Counted from the stretch's first letter, positions 1-13,399 are shown. The stretch is 64,000 bases of DNA from Sacculina carcini (GCA_916048095.2 OU696588.1:1225001-1289000); one strand, 5' to 3'. The notes: generated from the letters alone by a model not told the origin. Numbers and translations: made by a program.

Positions 1-224
1 TGACAGCTAGAGTAACCCCCCTCCCCCCGGCAAATACTGACAGTCACTGCCAAAATTCTGTCACCGACACACATACACACACACGCACACACACACACAC
101 ACACACACAAATAATTAGGTTGGTCTCATTTTCATCCACCCTCGTGCGTATATTGCGAAGGAAGGAAGTGGTGTCATAAGACACAACGTTTGCCCCACAT
201 ACACAGGAAGCAGACCGTTTACAG

Positions 225-325
<101 letters not shown>

Positions 326-641
326 AGAATAGGCCCCACTGACAAGACATGGCAGGAACATTGTCATGTCGTTACAATTGTATTTACGTATATATGATGA
401 CAAGAAGCATGTCAATGGTAGATGCTTTTGTGTAAGAAGATGTATAAGCATTTTATCACGAGCCGACATTATTGTATTCTCTTCGTATCTGGCGTATCCA
501 TTAGGCACTTGGCGCTGACTGCGGAGATTTGATTAGCCTGTCGTTGAGCGCAAAACAATGAAGAGAGATGCCAGATGATGGCTTAGAACTTGGCAGGCGA
601 GCGAGCGAGCGACCTGTGTTTGAGTGCATCTTTCTATAGGT

Positions 642-1057
642 CAGCGGTTTTTCAACTATTTCTCTGATTTTCCACACAACAGCACTGATAGTTTCAAAAC
701 ATTCAGTTGTTACATCAACAACAACAACAACAACAACATTTATTTAATATAGCGCACATATTTATACACAGGCGCGAAAAAGACAACCGACAGGAACATC
801 ACAGCGAGCAGGGAGTAGGCACAAATAGAAAAATGAAAACACGTTTGCAAACTGGAACATGCTAGATGACCGTTGGCTATCAGATAGCTCATCCGCCCTT
901 GAAGTAAATGTCAAGGGATTATTAGAAAAAGAAATAAACGAATTTGAATTGATAAAAACACACATATTTGTCCTGTTCTGTCCGACTTTTAGCTTCCCAC
1001 TTGGCAACTCTTCCATTTCCCATCAGTGGGGAATTTCCCACATGTTAAGAGCCACTG
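642..1057 (-). mobile_element. hAT-type MITE family A, interrupted copy
   Basis: The right end reads as the reverse complement of the CAGTGGTTCTNAAC terminus, and the interior shares a long block with the copy at 29472-29745, including the sequence around the mirrored GTGGGGAATTCCCCAC motif. The left end is CAGCGGTTTTTCAAC. Between about 719 and 860 a different element with a CAA-repeat head is inserted. Similar TTCTATA sequences flank both sides, suggesting a decayed target duplication. Confidence 0.6.
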
Positions 1058-1652
1058 TTCTATATCCCAATAACTGATAAATTGATGGATTATGTAGAAA
1101 ATATGCAAAACATTTTAATAATTGATGTTTATATATGAATAACTCAAGTGGATTAATTCAAAATGCAAATGGATTATATCAAAATGCAAATGGAGCAAAT
1201 CAAAATGCAAATAGTATAGTAACGCTGGGCGTGTCGATTTGGAAAAGTTTTGATTAATTGGCTGTGCTGTGATGAAAATATCCAGCAACTGTATTACAAG
1301 AATTTTCAACTTGCATGCAATGATGCTCAATAATATATTATTGCAATCATAGTTGCATATGAGGCACTATATTATATTACTTGTACGTTTTTTCCATTTC
1401 AACTTCGCCGCAGTCGTGTTTGGCCCGATACATAATCCAGGTGGATCAGCTGTGATACACCTGGTGAACTCAATCAAACAGGTTTGCGATGTTGAGAGGC
1501 AATACAGCGGACTTAATTTCAGTCACAAGGACTGACTCAGCTTTGGAGGACACCGTGGAGATCTTATAGTGTAGCGTCCAATTCCGACGCTCAACATCGG
1601 AGTTGAAATTCATTTGAATTATTCCGATTCAGCAGAGGTTTTTCTGGCAATA

Positions 1653-3865
1653 ATGCAGTGCGTCAGAAAATCGTGGCTGTATTTAGTCGCATTCTGTTTT
1701 CTCACATCGATAACACTTGAGCAAGATGTGAATGACACGCTGTCAATGTTGGAGGATGTGAGAACATCTTTCCATGTAAACTTTACTAGCTCAGGTGAGT
1801 GCAAGTGCTTTTCAAACGGCTGCTAATTAACACACACACACACACATCAGTTAACAGCCAGCTTGAAATATTCACAATCATTCGCCAGTAACTTGCTTTT
1901 CTATAATACTCAACAAAAATCCAAAATGGGTCATTTTCAGGTTGAAAATTGTAAACTTATTAGTAGGGCTGTCAAAAAAGTAACCTAAAAATCAGAAAAA
2001 AGTAACTTTATTTTCGAGAAAAAGTAACCTAAAAAAGTAACCTAAAAATAACCTGAGTTTTAAAGTTATTATCACTTTTGTATCGTTTTATCACATGTTT
2101 ATCACGCCTTTGCTGAATCACGCCTTTGCTGATCAGTGCGCTATATGAAATACACGGTTTATTTGTTGTTTGTTTGTGAACATATAAAGTAACCTAATAA
2201 CCAATAAAAAGGTAACCTAAAAATAACCTCCTTCAAAAAAGGTCAATTTCTGTTTGCAGTTCTGAAGGAAGAAAATACACTAGTCCTTCTTTTCTATCCT
2301 CTTTCCGAGTTGGTACTACTTTTCCACCCTCTCCGATCTGGTACCATTTTTACAACAAACAACCAAAAGTGACTTAACATAATTTAGCTAACATCGAAAA
2401 AGGGAGCATAACCATCAAAATATAATTTTAAGTGGAAAGCTCATACAAATGCGAAATACACTAATTGCAAATGTAAATATTTTTAGTAATGGTCGCAATA
2501 ATGTTCTTTATATTTTTTAATGGAACTTTTTATCAAATAGCACGTACTACAGTAGCGTAAACACTGCATGTGTGAATGCCCCCCGTCCTCCCATATGTCA
2601 AACGTGGGATAATGGCGCTATCTCACGCCCTGAAAATCACTTGCAAATTCCTGTTAAAGTAAATACGTACTGTCAAGTGCTACAGTGCAGTATCTGGTAT
2701 AGAGAGCTCACACATCGTACTATACCACGCTCCAAACATCTCACGACACCCTCCGGTTCGTGGACATTTACTAAAATGGAATTACACTTTCCTGCGTACC
2801 CAAAAACGTATAAATATCGAGTAGCACGGATATTAAGATGAATATCAATTGCTAAATCCTAACAGTAGAAATGTTGACATTTCTTGATCTTCAGACCTAA
2901 TATTCCATCTCTTTTCATATTTTATCGTCATATATACCGTATTTGTGCCTCTTATCTGCAAAAAGTCACCAAACTTCGTGGTTAACTTACCTAATAACAA
3001 GAAAAATAACAAAAGGTAACCTGACGATAAAAAAGTAACCTTAAAAGCAAAAAAGTAACCTAACGATGAAAAAGTAACTTTTGGTAACCTAATAACTTTT
3101 TTAATAATTATGGTACACAAATTTTTCATGCAGTTTTAGGTAGCTTATGAAAAAGTGACCTTTAGATGAAAAAGTAACTTTATTAACTTTTGGCAGCCCT
3201 ACTTATTAGAAATCCCTAGCGTGTACATGCTGATTGAATCCTTGTGCGTTGATTACTGTGTATTGAATTGCAATATGCAGGGGATTGCACTGCAACAGGA
3301 GCCGTGGTAGGCCGGCCGTGTCTTTTTTGCAAGTGCTTCAAGCTGCACCAATGCACAGTGAGTATGTAGACTCTACATTGTAGGTAAGGTGAGGTAAGGT
3401 ATTGTTGGCTGTCTCCAACCACACGGCTGATAAATAGACTACGGATATATTCAAACAGACACACTAATTAAATACTGTCACTAAAATGCAACATAACGCC
3501 GCAGGACCAGCCGCCTAGTGCCAGGCACACACACCGACTGACTGACTTCACACGCGTACACACAGAATGCACTTGACTTATAGGTCATTGACCTCACAAT
3601 GTGATCAGTGACCTCACAAGGTGAACGAACAAACCTAACAGCAACATACCCATTACTACAACGCTAGGATACACCCAAACAAGCATACACAGTATAAACG
3701 CCAATGCTATAACCAACACACGCGCGTGCATACACCTTGTACAAATGCGAGCCTACAGTCAAACACACATACACACACTCACACAACAAGAGGTCAAAAT
3801 ACGCAGAGGCGGTCAAAGTACCACACACACGCCACAGTATGATTTATTAATAAAGCGAAAATATT

Positions 3866-3898
<33 letters not shown>

Positions 3899-6025
3899 GT
3901 ACATACATACACATACATACATACACACACACGCATACAGTTTCAGATGCGCTGCAGATGAACGATATCGAGCGCAAAGAAAGAATACAAGGACCCAAAT
4001 ACATATTACATAATGATACAGCAACAACATGAAAACAAATAATACAATACCAAATTCAGAGTGACTATGATTTAGTCGCATTTTGATGTGATTAACAATA
4101 CATATTGGCATGATAATTCAATTTGGCTTTATACTATTAGAACGTTTATGGTTAAGGCAGTGGCGGCGCCAGGATTTTTCCAGTGGGGAGGCTGAGAGAG
4201 GTAGCTAAGGAAAAAAATGCGGAAGCTTGGTGAAACATGAAGAACTACACTTGATATTTTCATGGTCAATTTTTTTTGGGGGGGAGGGGCGCCCAGGCGA
4301 GGCTTGGCACATATCTTGGGGTATTCAGTCCCTCCAAGCCCCCCTCCTGGAGCCGTCACTGGATTTAGGACATCGCATATGGGGCTTGCTGTTTTGTTTG
4401 AATACACTCAGTGTAATATCCAGCTGGTTGTCGCACAGGTGGTGAAGGTTCACTGCAATTGGAAGACATCGCTGGAGCATCTGAGCCGCCCTCACTGTCG
4501 TATCAAATACACGCCTGATGTCTGCTGTCCGGCCGTCGAATGTCAAGACAACGTCAGCGACCAATTGGTGGCTGATAATTACACTGCCCATTCTATCCAA
4601 ACGAAAGACACGAGCAACTCTTCGTCAGCATCTTTCGTGACAATCAAGCAACCATCTGGCACAACCTCTGAACCTCGGCTGCACATCCAAGGTACGACTA
4701 CGTTCGACTTGCACACCAGTCACCTCTCCTCAATTGACTTCGATGAGTACGAACAGCCGGGTAGCACAACGTCTGAATCTCCGCCGAAATGGCAATCAGC
4801 TACTGCGTTTGATTCCAACACCAGTGACTTATCCACACTCGATTTTGATGAAAAGACTCAGACAGATTATCCCAAATTGTCCAATATAGCTCAACAGAGC
4901 CCAGTTCAATCCACTACACCCGTGTACGGAAATTTAGACACAAAAACATCATTGTTTGAAGCATATGCGACTAGTGATACGGTAACTGAGCCCCAGGCAA
5001 TGATCACCGGCTCTTACGATCAAATTTCCACGGATTCCGAAACGGCATTGACGGGCCAAGGCGACGATGAATGGATAGCGGCCGATTTGGAAGCAGCTAC
5101 ACTGAGAACTCTCACAGAATCAACCATTCTTTATCAAGTGTATACTGAGGTACCGACGAAAGTGAAAATTCCCAACGACTATGTTGACGCCACAAATCGT
5201 GATGTGATTGCCGATGAAATTTATGACCAGATCACGAGTGATCAAGACAGTGCCATCGAGAAAATAGACAGTTCCACTCCCACAAATATAGTAGCCGTAC
5301 AATTAGCAGAGAATAACCCAATAGTTGATTTGGACAGAGACAACGCTCCCACATCTGATTACGCAAATGTCTCTTCAACCACGCTGTTCGTGGATGATAT
5401 TGATATTTCTGTCAATACAGCAAAACCAGCAGCAGAAAAAATACCAGATATTATAAGAGAAACTGAAAGAACTCTAATTGAAGACCTCTCAGAATACGCA
5501 CCAACTGTGTATGAGTTTATCGAAGCAGCTAATGAACAATATGATTTAAATGCGACAGAAGTCAGAATTGATGCTAATGAAGAAATAACAGCTGAGATAG
5601 AGGAAGACAAAAATGGTCCGACAAACTCGAACAATTCTGACCAAGGAAACCTCCAAGGCGGTTTTACATCAGAATACTCGTCCTTCAGAGAAACGCCGAC
5701 AGATCCGGCACCTAATATATATGCAAATTCTGTTGGGTACACGGAAAATCCCGCAACAACACGCCAATATGATTATTTCCAGCAGACCAAGCCTAGTGAT
5801 ATGCAGTCAGGCGAAACGATTCAGCACAAAAGACACAACAATTTCGAAGACCACGGACAATATATTGTCGTAGATCAAATGCAATCTGAAATGGACAGAA
5901 TGCTCGACAAAGACTTGTCAAAAATTGGTTATTTCTCCAGCATGCTGTACATGCAGAATATCAATGCAAATGCCAACAATGACAAGATTGCAGCGATTGA
6001 TAAACTGGACAGACAGGCTGAATAA
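1653..6025 (+). CDS. Secreted single-VWC-domain protein with acidic Ser/Thr-rich tail
   Basis: Three exons: 1653-1794, 3281-3357 and 4439-6025; junction phases 1 and 0 match and encode 601 residues. Residues 1 to about 23 form a signal peptide (KSWLYLVAFCFLTSITLEQ). Residues 50-108 carry ten cysteines (50, 61, 64, 66, 72, 79, 93, 102, 103, 108) in von Willebrand factor C order, including the C-x2-C-x-C cluster and the PDVCCP motif, so the domain is complete although split by an intron. VWC domains usually bind extracellular ligands such as BMPs or collagen; the partner here cannot be told. The remaining 490 residues are low-complexity, rich in Asp, Glu, Ser and Thr, with no further cysteine module and many possible glycosylation sites. 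AATAAA overlaps the stop codon (6021-6026). Intron 1 holds a 1.2-kb hAT element and intron 2 a MITE 77 bases before the acceptor. Not assigned to a named family. Confidence 0.8.
1964..3201. mobile_element. hAT-type DNA transposon, non-autonomous, 1238 bp
   Basis: The termini TAGGGCTGTCAAAA (left) and its inverted counterpart TAGGGCTGCCAAAA (right) bound the element. An exact 8-bp target duplication, CTTATTAG, lies at 1956-1963 and 3202-3209, the size made by hAT transposases. The subterminal regions on both sides carry repeated AAAAAGTAACCT motifs, typical transposase-binding layout. No transposase-like frame is present inside. It sits in intron 1 of the VWC gene. Confidence 0.9.
3745..3935. 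repeat. CA-rich imperfect microsatellite
   Basis: Interrupted CA and CATA repeats inside intron 2 of the VWC gene, densest at 3866-3935. Confidence 0.8.
4158..4361 (+). mobile_element. MITE family B (CAGTGGCGGCGCC ends)
   Basis: Starts CAGTGGCGGCGCCAGG and ends CCGTCACTG. The flanks GGTTAAGG and GATTTAGG look like a degraded 8-bp duplication. The G-rich interior matches copies at 7528, 8990, 16272, 17830 (reverse), 38143 and 38807 (reverse). It lies in intron 2 of the VWC gene just before the exon 3 acceptor. Confidence 0.75.
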
Positions 6026-6369
6026 ACTGGCAGCAAGTTTCATAAACAGACAACAGTAAATATCTATTGATGCAATATTCTTCAAGCACTGTGCGTTTAT
6101 CATGTACTATATAAATATATAATAGAAATATACACTTTTTCACTGATAAACCGTGTATGCAATGGTTTTCAATTGTAAATTGTGTTCGTATATTTATTTT
6201 CATATATTAAGCCCGACGCAGCGATGGCAACGTAAAAGTAGCGCGTGCTGACGTCACGAGTCACGTGACTTCGGGTCATGTGTACTTTGACCTCGCGAAC
6301 CTTTCACACCTTCGACATCGAGCTTTGAACTGCTTTAATTTTAGCGAGTCTCAAAGAAATGTCCAAACT

Positions 6370-6712
6370 TCTGACAAAGTCATTTTCAAATAAATTTTCT
6401 TCGCATATATTCAAATGCATTTAAATATATTGAAATACATTCAAATACACTCAAATACATGCAAATACATACAAATACATTCAAATATATTTAAACAATT
6501 CCAACACATCTCAACACATTTTAATAAATTTTAATATATTCAAACGCATTTCAATGCAATCAAACACATTCAAAATGTATGCAAATACCTTCAAATACAT
6601 TCAAATTCATTCGAAGACCTTCAAATACATTGAAATATATTCAACCACATTCAAAGGCATTCGAATACATTAAAACATATTTGAATACATTCAAGCGCAT
6701 TGATAGTCGTGA
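6370..6712 (+). repeat. Degenerate 11-bp minisatellite
   Basis: About 30 diverged copies of an 11-base unit close to CAAATACATTC. It lies between the 3' ends of the convergent VWC and DM4/12-like genes. Confidence 0.85.
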
Positions 6713-6752
6713 AGAAAATGACCACAGTGCACCGGGCAAGCAATTGGCGTTG

Positions 6753-7344
6753 TTATTTTTGTTGCTTTCTCAGTTGTTGCACCAGTTGTCGTGTGCAAGT
6801 GGCCGATGCGTTGGCGCACGGATATTCGGTGCCCAGATCTCGCGCATTACTGCCCATTAGCGCCGCCTGCCGGTACTTTTTGCGTCCCGAATGCATCCTG
6901 TTGTTTTTGTTGATTGACAGACGGTAATAGCGTGAGAGACGCGATCAAATTATTATTACCATTATTATTATTATTATTATTATTAATTAGAAGAAAACCC
7001 AGTAGTATGGGAAGAGTGCAAACACTATTACCACGCTGCAGTTTCCCTATATGCCGAAAGCACTCAAAAGATGTTCAGAGATAAAGGGAACTCGAAAAGT
7101 AAAGGTTTTAGTGAGGAAGATGAAAGCTATTGAGTCAAGGAGCAAAAGAAATAGACGATGAATCAAATGAAATTGTCCAATTTTTCAATGGTTTCGTGAC
7201 AGCAGCAGCGTCTTACCCGTACACCTTGAGAACGAGTCGCTCAGCCACGGTCGGTGCTGATTCCGTGTCGTTGTTGTAGTATTCAGCCTCGCACACCAGC
7301 CGGGGGAAACATCCGCGCTTATCAAAATACGACGCCAACTATGC

Positions 7345-7403
<59 letters not shown>

Positions 7404-8532
7404 ATGTTTCGATGCTCAGCCAACGCCACCTAGATACATATAGACACACCTGTATCTAGGTAGCATTGGCTCAGCACACATCTCGCCTACTGTTGTACGC
7501 TAATTGAACGGGTTTATCCATCAGCTAGGGGCGGCGCCAGGATTTTCCGGTGGGGTGCTGAGGAGGGCTTGGCGAAACTTGAGGAACTACACTCTAAATG
7601 TTCATGGTGCGGATTTTGTTTTTGGGGCGGAGCTCAGGGGTCTTGGTATTTTGGGGGGGGGGGCTTTCAGCCACTCCAAGCTCCACTTAACGCCGCCACT
7701 GCCATCAGCAACTCCGCTCCAGTGTGCCAGCAGTTACCCGGTTGACGATGAGCTCTTAGCTGAACGTTTTATAAGCTGGATTTTGATCTGGACCAAGGCA
7801 GTATTCCGCAAGGAGTAAGGGAGTATTCCATGGGAGTATTTGTAGGATTCCTGTATTCGGAGAATTCCGCTAGTTGGAGATCCGCAATTTGGAGTGCCCA
7901 CTGTGGCTTCATCTGGCTCAGAGTGCTCACGACAATGATCAATGATAGTAGCTACTTCTTTGCTCCTCGTCTCTATAACTCCTTGCCTTCTCGTATCCGG
8001 TCATCCCCTTCACTTCGTTCCTTCTCTTCTGCTCTGCATGATCATCTTCTTGTGTTTACCTCTCCCTGTTGAATGGGTTCGTGCTTTTCTTTTGTATATA
8101 CGCCTGTTAAATTTTGTCTGTCATGCTCTTAGCTATTCTGACATTTGTTTCATTTATTTTATAAACATACATACTATATTATTTTTTATCTCATCCTGTC
8201 ATCGCACCATTGTATATTTGGCGCTATATCAAATACATGTTTACCTGAACCAGTCTCTCCATGCTGGCTTGATTGGACACTGGCCTACTGGGGACGCCAG
8301 CTGCGCCGCTGTGCAACTGAACCTTGATGGAAGTGTTGTCATTAGATGCCTCGCCGAGATAATTGTTCGGTCGCAAGCTGTCGGCACTTGCGACCGAACT
8401 AGAGGCGGTCGGTGATGGCGGGCTGTCGGCAAAATTCATCATTCGCCGGTGAATGGCTGGAGTGTAGCGGTGCGTTGCATATCTAGTGCTGCCACCTGGT
8501 GGTGGCGGAACGAACCAATGATATCTGTGCAT
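6753..8532 (-). CDS. DM4/12-like cysteine-containing protein, 3' exons
   Basis: Two exons are firm and one is partial. The last exon (6897-6753) ends in TAA. The preceding exon (7338-7217) joins it in phase 2. The next exon upstream ends at 8245 (CAG|GTAAAC, phase 0) and its frame is open to 8532; its acceptor is uncertain, and an in-frame CAG near 8319 is one option. The C-terminal part reads YFDKRGCFPRLVCEAEY, then ERLVL, then YRQAALMGSNARDLGTEYPC. The C-x5-C-E spacing with Arg between, a Leu-rich stretch and the late YPC fit the arthropod DM4/12 family, whose function is unknown. The upstream part is Ser/Ala/Pro-rich. A TG repeat precedes the 7338 acceptor. The intron 7339-8244 contains a family B MITE and a LINE tail. 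Family assignment is by motif only. Confidence 0.6.
6965..7125 (+). repeat. Interspersed repeat family C (AAATCCAGTAGCATGA type)
   Basis: An ATT-rich head followed by a conserved body (about ACCCAGTAGTATGGGAAG, then ACTATTACCACGCTGC, then CACTCAAAAGAT) and an A-rich tail. The same order recurs at 22365, 44685, 49765 and 60188. It looks like a short retroelement or LINE 3' tail; no coding content. Confidence 0.7.
7350..7397. repeat. (CA)n microsatellite
   Basis: About 24 CA units, read as TG on the strand of the DM4/12-like gene, ending 12 bases before its exon acceptor at 7338. Confidence 0.95.
7528..7705 (+). mobile_element. MITE family B copy
   Basis: Starts GGGGCGGCGCCAGGATTTTCC and ends CGCCGCCACTG. 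The interior shares the family block GAGGAACTACACTC then TGTTCATGGT. Confidence 0.75.
7925..8243 (+). mobile_element. LINE 3' end fragment (L2/CR1-like)
   Basis: A frame with APRLYNSLPSRIRSS and FSSALHDHLL matches the conserved C-terminus of L2/CR1-type LINE ORF2, like the longer copy at 18985. After the stop comes a short 3' UTR with CATCCTGTCATCGCACCATT, also present near 38588. Confidence 0.7.
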
Positions 8533-8533
8533 T

Positions 8534-8984
8534 TCGACATTTCACAGGAGGTCATTTTGGAAATGCTGGATTGTATAGGGTGAACTCTCCACCATATAAA
8601 TATTGTTTATATACTGCTATAATTACAAATAATAATGATAATATATAAAACCAAAAATAATATTACTAAATAAAAAAATGAGTAACAATTAAAATATTAT
8701 GTGAGATTAATTCTATTACTTGTCTATTACTTGAGACTGTAAATTTTCAACTGAAATGAACTGCTTATATATATATTTTTTAATTTCATTTAATTTCTTC
8801 TTGTTTTTAAAGGGATATAAGCCTTTATGGCTTCCCCCGACACATGAAAATATGTTGTTTGCGTTTATGGTATATGTTTACATGTGTCGTTTCGAAGTGC
8901 AATACAATACAATACAATGTACTGAGTAAACTTGAGTGTGTGTGTGTGTGTGTGTGTGTGAGTGTGCATGGATCAAGTGTGTAT
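8534..8984. other. AT-rich stretch, no gene seen
   Basis: Mostly A/T with short ATAAT runs, an ACAATACAATACAAT repeat near 8900 and a TG run at 8936-8960. Nothing coding could be supported on either strand. Confidence 0.6.
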
Positions 8985-8989
8985 ATTAC

Positions 8990-9131
8990 AATGGCGACGC
9001 AAGGATTTTTCCAGTGAGGGGCTGAGGGGGGCTCAGGAAAAATATGCGGCCGAACAACGGGTTTGGCTCATTTATATTTAGGGAGGGGAAGCTTTAGCTC
9101 CTACAAGCTTTCCCTCGGCGCCGACACTGGC
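8990..9131 (+). mobile_element. MITE family B copy, internally deleted
   Basis: Begins CAATGGCGACGCAAGGATTT and ends CGGCGCCGACACTG. The length is shorter than other copies, with part of the interior missing. Confidence 0.7.
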
Positions 9132-9141
9132 CAATATTCAC

Positions 9142-9325
9142 CTGTGCGCCGTGTACGGACTGGGCGCGTATTGTCTGAACTTGTGGAAGAACAGGCCTGA
9201 TGTTGGCTGCGGTGTGAGCAACGCCACTGACACTAGCAGCGCGCCGGCCAATGTAGGCATAACACTGGTCGTCCAGGCTGGCATGCGTCTTGTGGCTGGC
9301 GCTTGGGTGTCCATCCACAATATCG
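9142..9325 (-). CDS. Candidate internal exon upstream of the DM4/12-like gene
   Basis: On the minus strand an acceptor (AG near 9326-9331) is followed by an open frame of about 61 codons and a good donor (GCACAG|GTGAAT, phase 0). It includes DGHPSASHKTHASLDDQC and ends SVHGAQ. No domain is recognised. It probably belongs to the DM4/12-like gene, but the reading phase does not meet any clear acceptor of the 8245-8532 exon except weak ones, so an intervening exon or a shorter exon is possible. Confidence 0.45.
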
Positions 9326-9414
9326 CTAGCTACTCACGACCACGGAGAGAAGGTGGAACCTGTCGTCAAGACAAGCACACACACACACACACACACACAA
9401 GCGGTTAGCGAGGA

Positions 9415-9570
9415 TATTGTAGGAGCTATACAGCGTAGGAAAGTTCAAAGAGAGACTGTATAGTTTGAAATACTGGGAATTTCAGGGAAGATATGTTGGA
9501 GGGTTGGTTGGAGACAGGTCAGCACGAGCATAGCTCATCTCCTGTGATAAACAAATAGGTCAGTACATGC
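9415..9570 (+). mobile_element. LINE 3' tail fragment, second family
   Basis: Shares GGTTGGAGACAGG, AGCTCATCTCCTGTG and AACAAATAGGT with fragments at 41920-42122 and 56090-56170. The 41920 copy preserves a KYSFP...WNQL C-terminal frame, so these are tails of a LINE family distinct from the L2-like one. Confidence 0.6.
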
Positions 9571-9879
9571 ACACACACATACACACATACAAACAAACAT
9601 AAACACACACACACGCACACACAACACACCCGAAAATGATCGAATTATTGATGGCCTTGCCTGTTCCCGTACTTTGAGCTGCCATTCTGATTTCAACGTC
9701 ATGGGAGAATATTCAACGGTCGCCCATCCACTTGGTAGATTTCATATTCTGCAATTCGGTGTGTGTGTGTGCATTGCACAAATGTAATGCATGCCAAAAT
9801 GCAATGTACAAACAAACACACATACACACAAACACAACAATTCGCAAAGACACACATGTGACGTAAACGCAGGTACTTG

Positions 9880-9978
<99 letters not shown>

Positions 9979-10130
9979 TTGTGGCTGTATGTATGGTGGT
10001 GTGACAAAAAAGCTGACGTTGAATACGCTTCAGTGGCGCACCATTGAAAGACACATACACACACACACACCCACACACACACTCACACACACATACACAC
10101 ACACATACACACACACACACACACACACAG
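9880..10130. repeat. (TG)n block followed by CA block
   Basis: About 47 TG units at 9885-9976, then a unique spacer, then an interrupted CA run at 10050-10130. Confidence 0.95.
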
Positions 10131-10569
10131 GAAGGCAAGAGGTCACTAATTGTACTCATGAATCAACTGAATGCATGTATGAATGTGTGTGTGTGTGTGT
10201 GTGCGGTGGTAAGAACGTTTGTCGCAGGACCACAATGGCAGGCATAACACACACACACAGAGTTGGGGCGCCAAGCAGGAAGTACCACTTTGAAGCGTGT
10301 CACCGTGATGACGTCACGGCTGGCCGAAGATGACCTGATGACTGCATTGTCTTTGTTGGTGCCATTGTGAGCTCTGGTACAGATGAGGACAACGTTGAAT
10401 GCGCACAAACTCTTCAAATTCGGCAAAGATGCAAGATGACGATTTCTGACGAATCTCTTTGATTTGGTGACATTTTCGATAGTGATCTCAGTATCTCATG
10501 AGAATCATATCGGCAAGAACAACTCGAATGTTCGTAGTTTCTCAGCAATGCATTAATATTACCGATAAC

Positions 10570-10661
10570 TACCGTATTCTCCCGTTTATGAATAAGATAG
10601 CCCTGTTTCTAGAATGAAAAATTTAGAAAAAAATGATCTCTTATACACGGAAGAATACGGT
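10570..10661. mobile_element. 92-bp MITE with TACCGTATTCT ends
   Basis: The left end TACCGTATTCTCCCG and the right end CGGAAGAATACGGTA are inverted repeats around an AT-rich centre. The size and ends fit a small DNA transposon derivative, perhaps Tc1/mariner-like. Confidence 0.7.
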
Positions 10662-11016
10662 AATTGGTAATTTATCTTGGAGCAAACTTCGCTCAAGAAA
10701 GTGCAGCTGCGTTGACCTGGTGACCTCTGACATCACAGCTGGAATCGATTGGACGACAGGGGATATAACCATTAGACTATGGAAACTGGAGCACGTTGGT
10801 TGTGGAGTGGCTATGGCGTAGTATTCTGCAGCATCAAGTATTCCACATGTGTTCCACACGTAATGCAAGTGTTGCTGCCGAACTGTTCGCTCTTTGATGG
10901 AAGAAACGATTCGAATACGCTGAGTTGTGTTGAATACAAACACACGACCATATCTCTCTCGAGGAATATCATTGACACACTGTTCAGACATTCTTGTATC
11001 ATTGACGTTGCCAAAT
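10662..11016. other. No supported gene
   Basis: Open frames exist on both strands but carry no recognisable domain and no convincing splice signals. I see only unique sequence here. Confidence 0.4.
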
Positions 11017-11100
11017 ACAGTCGGCCCTCCAAATAGCGGACTTTAAGGGACCGAGAAAACATTCCGCTATTTGGAGGTGCGTTATTTGGAGGGTCCACTG
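11017..11100. mobile_element. 84-bp pogo/Tigger-like MITE
   Basis: CAGTCGGCCCTCCAAATA at the left and its inverted counterpart TATTTGGAGGGTCCACTG at the right; TA precedes the left end. The CAGT-GGCCCTC start is typical of pogo/Tigger elements. Confidence 0.75.
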
Positions 11101-11234
11101 CATATTTTTTCCATTGAATTTCATTTGAAAAATCTTATTGTTCTTGATGCATAGCAATCAGAATTGTCCATGTTATACAAACGGCTATATTGTTATGTGC
11201 TTCGCGTACGAGGCCCGCACCAACCGGAGTCCCT

Positions 11235-11640
11235 TGACCAGTGGTTCTCAACCTTTTTTTTGCTGTGCCCCCCTTAAAAACAATGTGAGTGCTTGTGGCC
11301 CCCCAGAAACCGTCAGTGGTCCTCCTAGAAGTCATTGTGTCCCTCATACACATGGACCGTCACGACGAGGATTCTCCATAGGATAAGTTGATTAGGATTA
11401 GGATTAGCTCATGTACGCCGGTGACTATTTCCACCGACCACCGAAACAACGACACAACCGGTCCACAAGATTGAAATGTAGAACATCTACAATAATAATA
11501 TAAACTGTTATATTATTTCAACAAATGTTTCGTGGCCCGTGAGAAAATATGGTGGCCGCCCATTTTTGAAATTTCGTCCTATGTCCCCTCAGAAAATTCC
11601 CGTATGCCCCAAGGGGGTCATATGGCCACGTTGAGAAACA
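11235..11640 (+). mobile_element. hAT-type MITE with CAGTGGTTCTCAACC end
   Basis: The left end CAGTGGTTCTCAACC and the right end GTTGAGAAACACTG are inverted. The interior has CCCC-rich blocks. No clear 8-bp duplication remains. Confidence 0.6.
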
Positions 11641-13356
<1,716 letters not shown>

Positions 13357-13399
13357 CGGTATACATATATATGTCGAGGACCTCTGACCATTGGACATA

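Noticed and set aside
4262-4438. Upstream extension of the large VWC exon frame
   Set aside because: The frame runs back through a MITE and lacks an upstream exon link; the acceptor CGCACAG at 4438 joins exon 2 in phase and completes the VWC cysteines.
10163-10426. Minus-strand frame with SRDVITVTRFKVVLPAW as a further exon of the DM4/12-like gene
   Set aside because: Its only donor is inside a TG repeat and is in phase 0, whereas the 9142-9325 exon needs phase 2.
10633-11098. Overlapping frames on both strands suggesting a gene
   Set aside because: No domain, no convincing splice sites, and both ends run into small MITEs.
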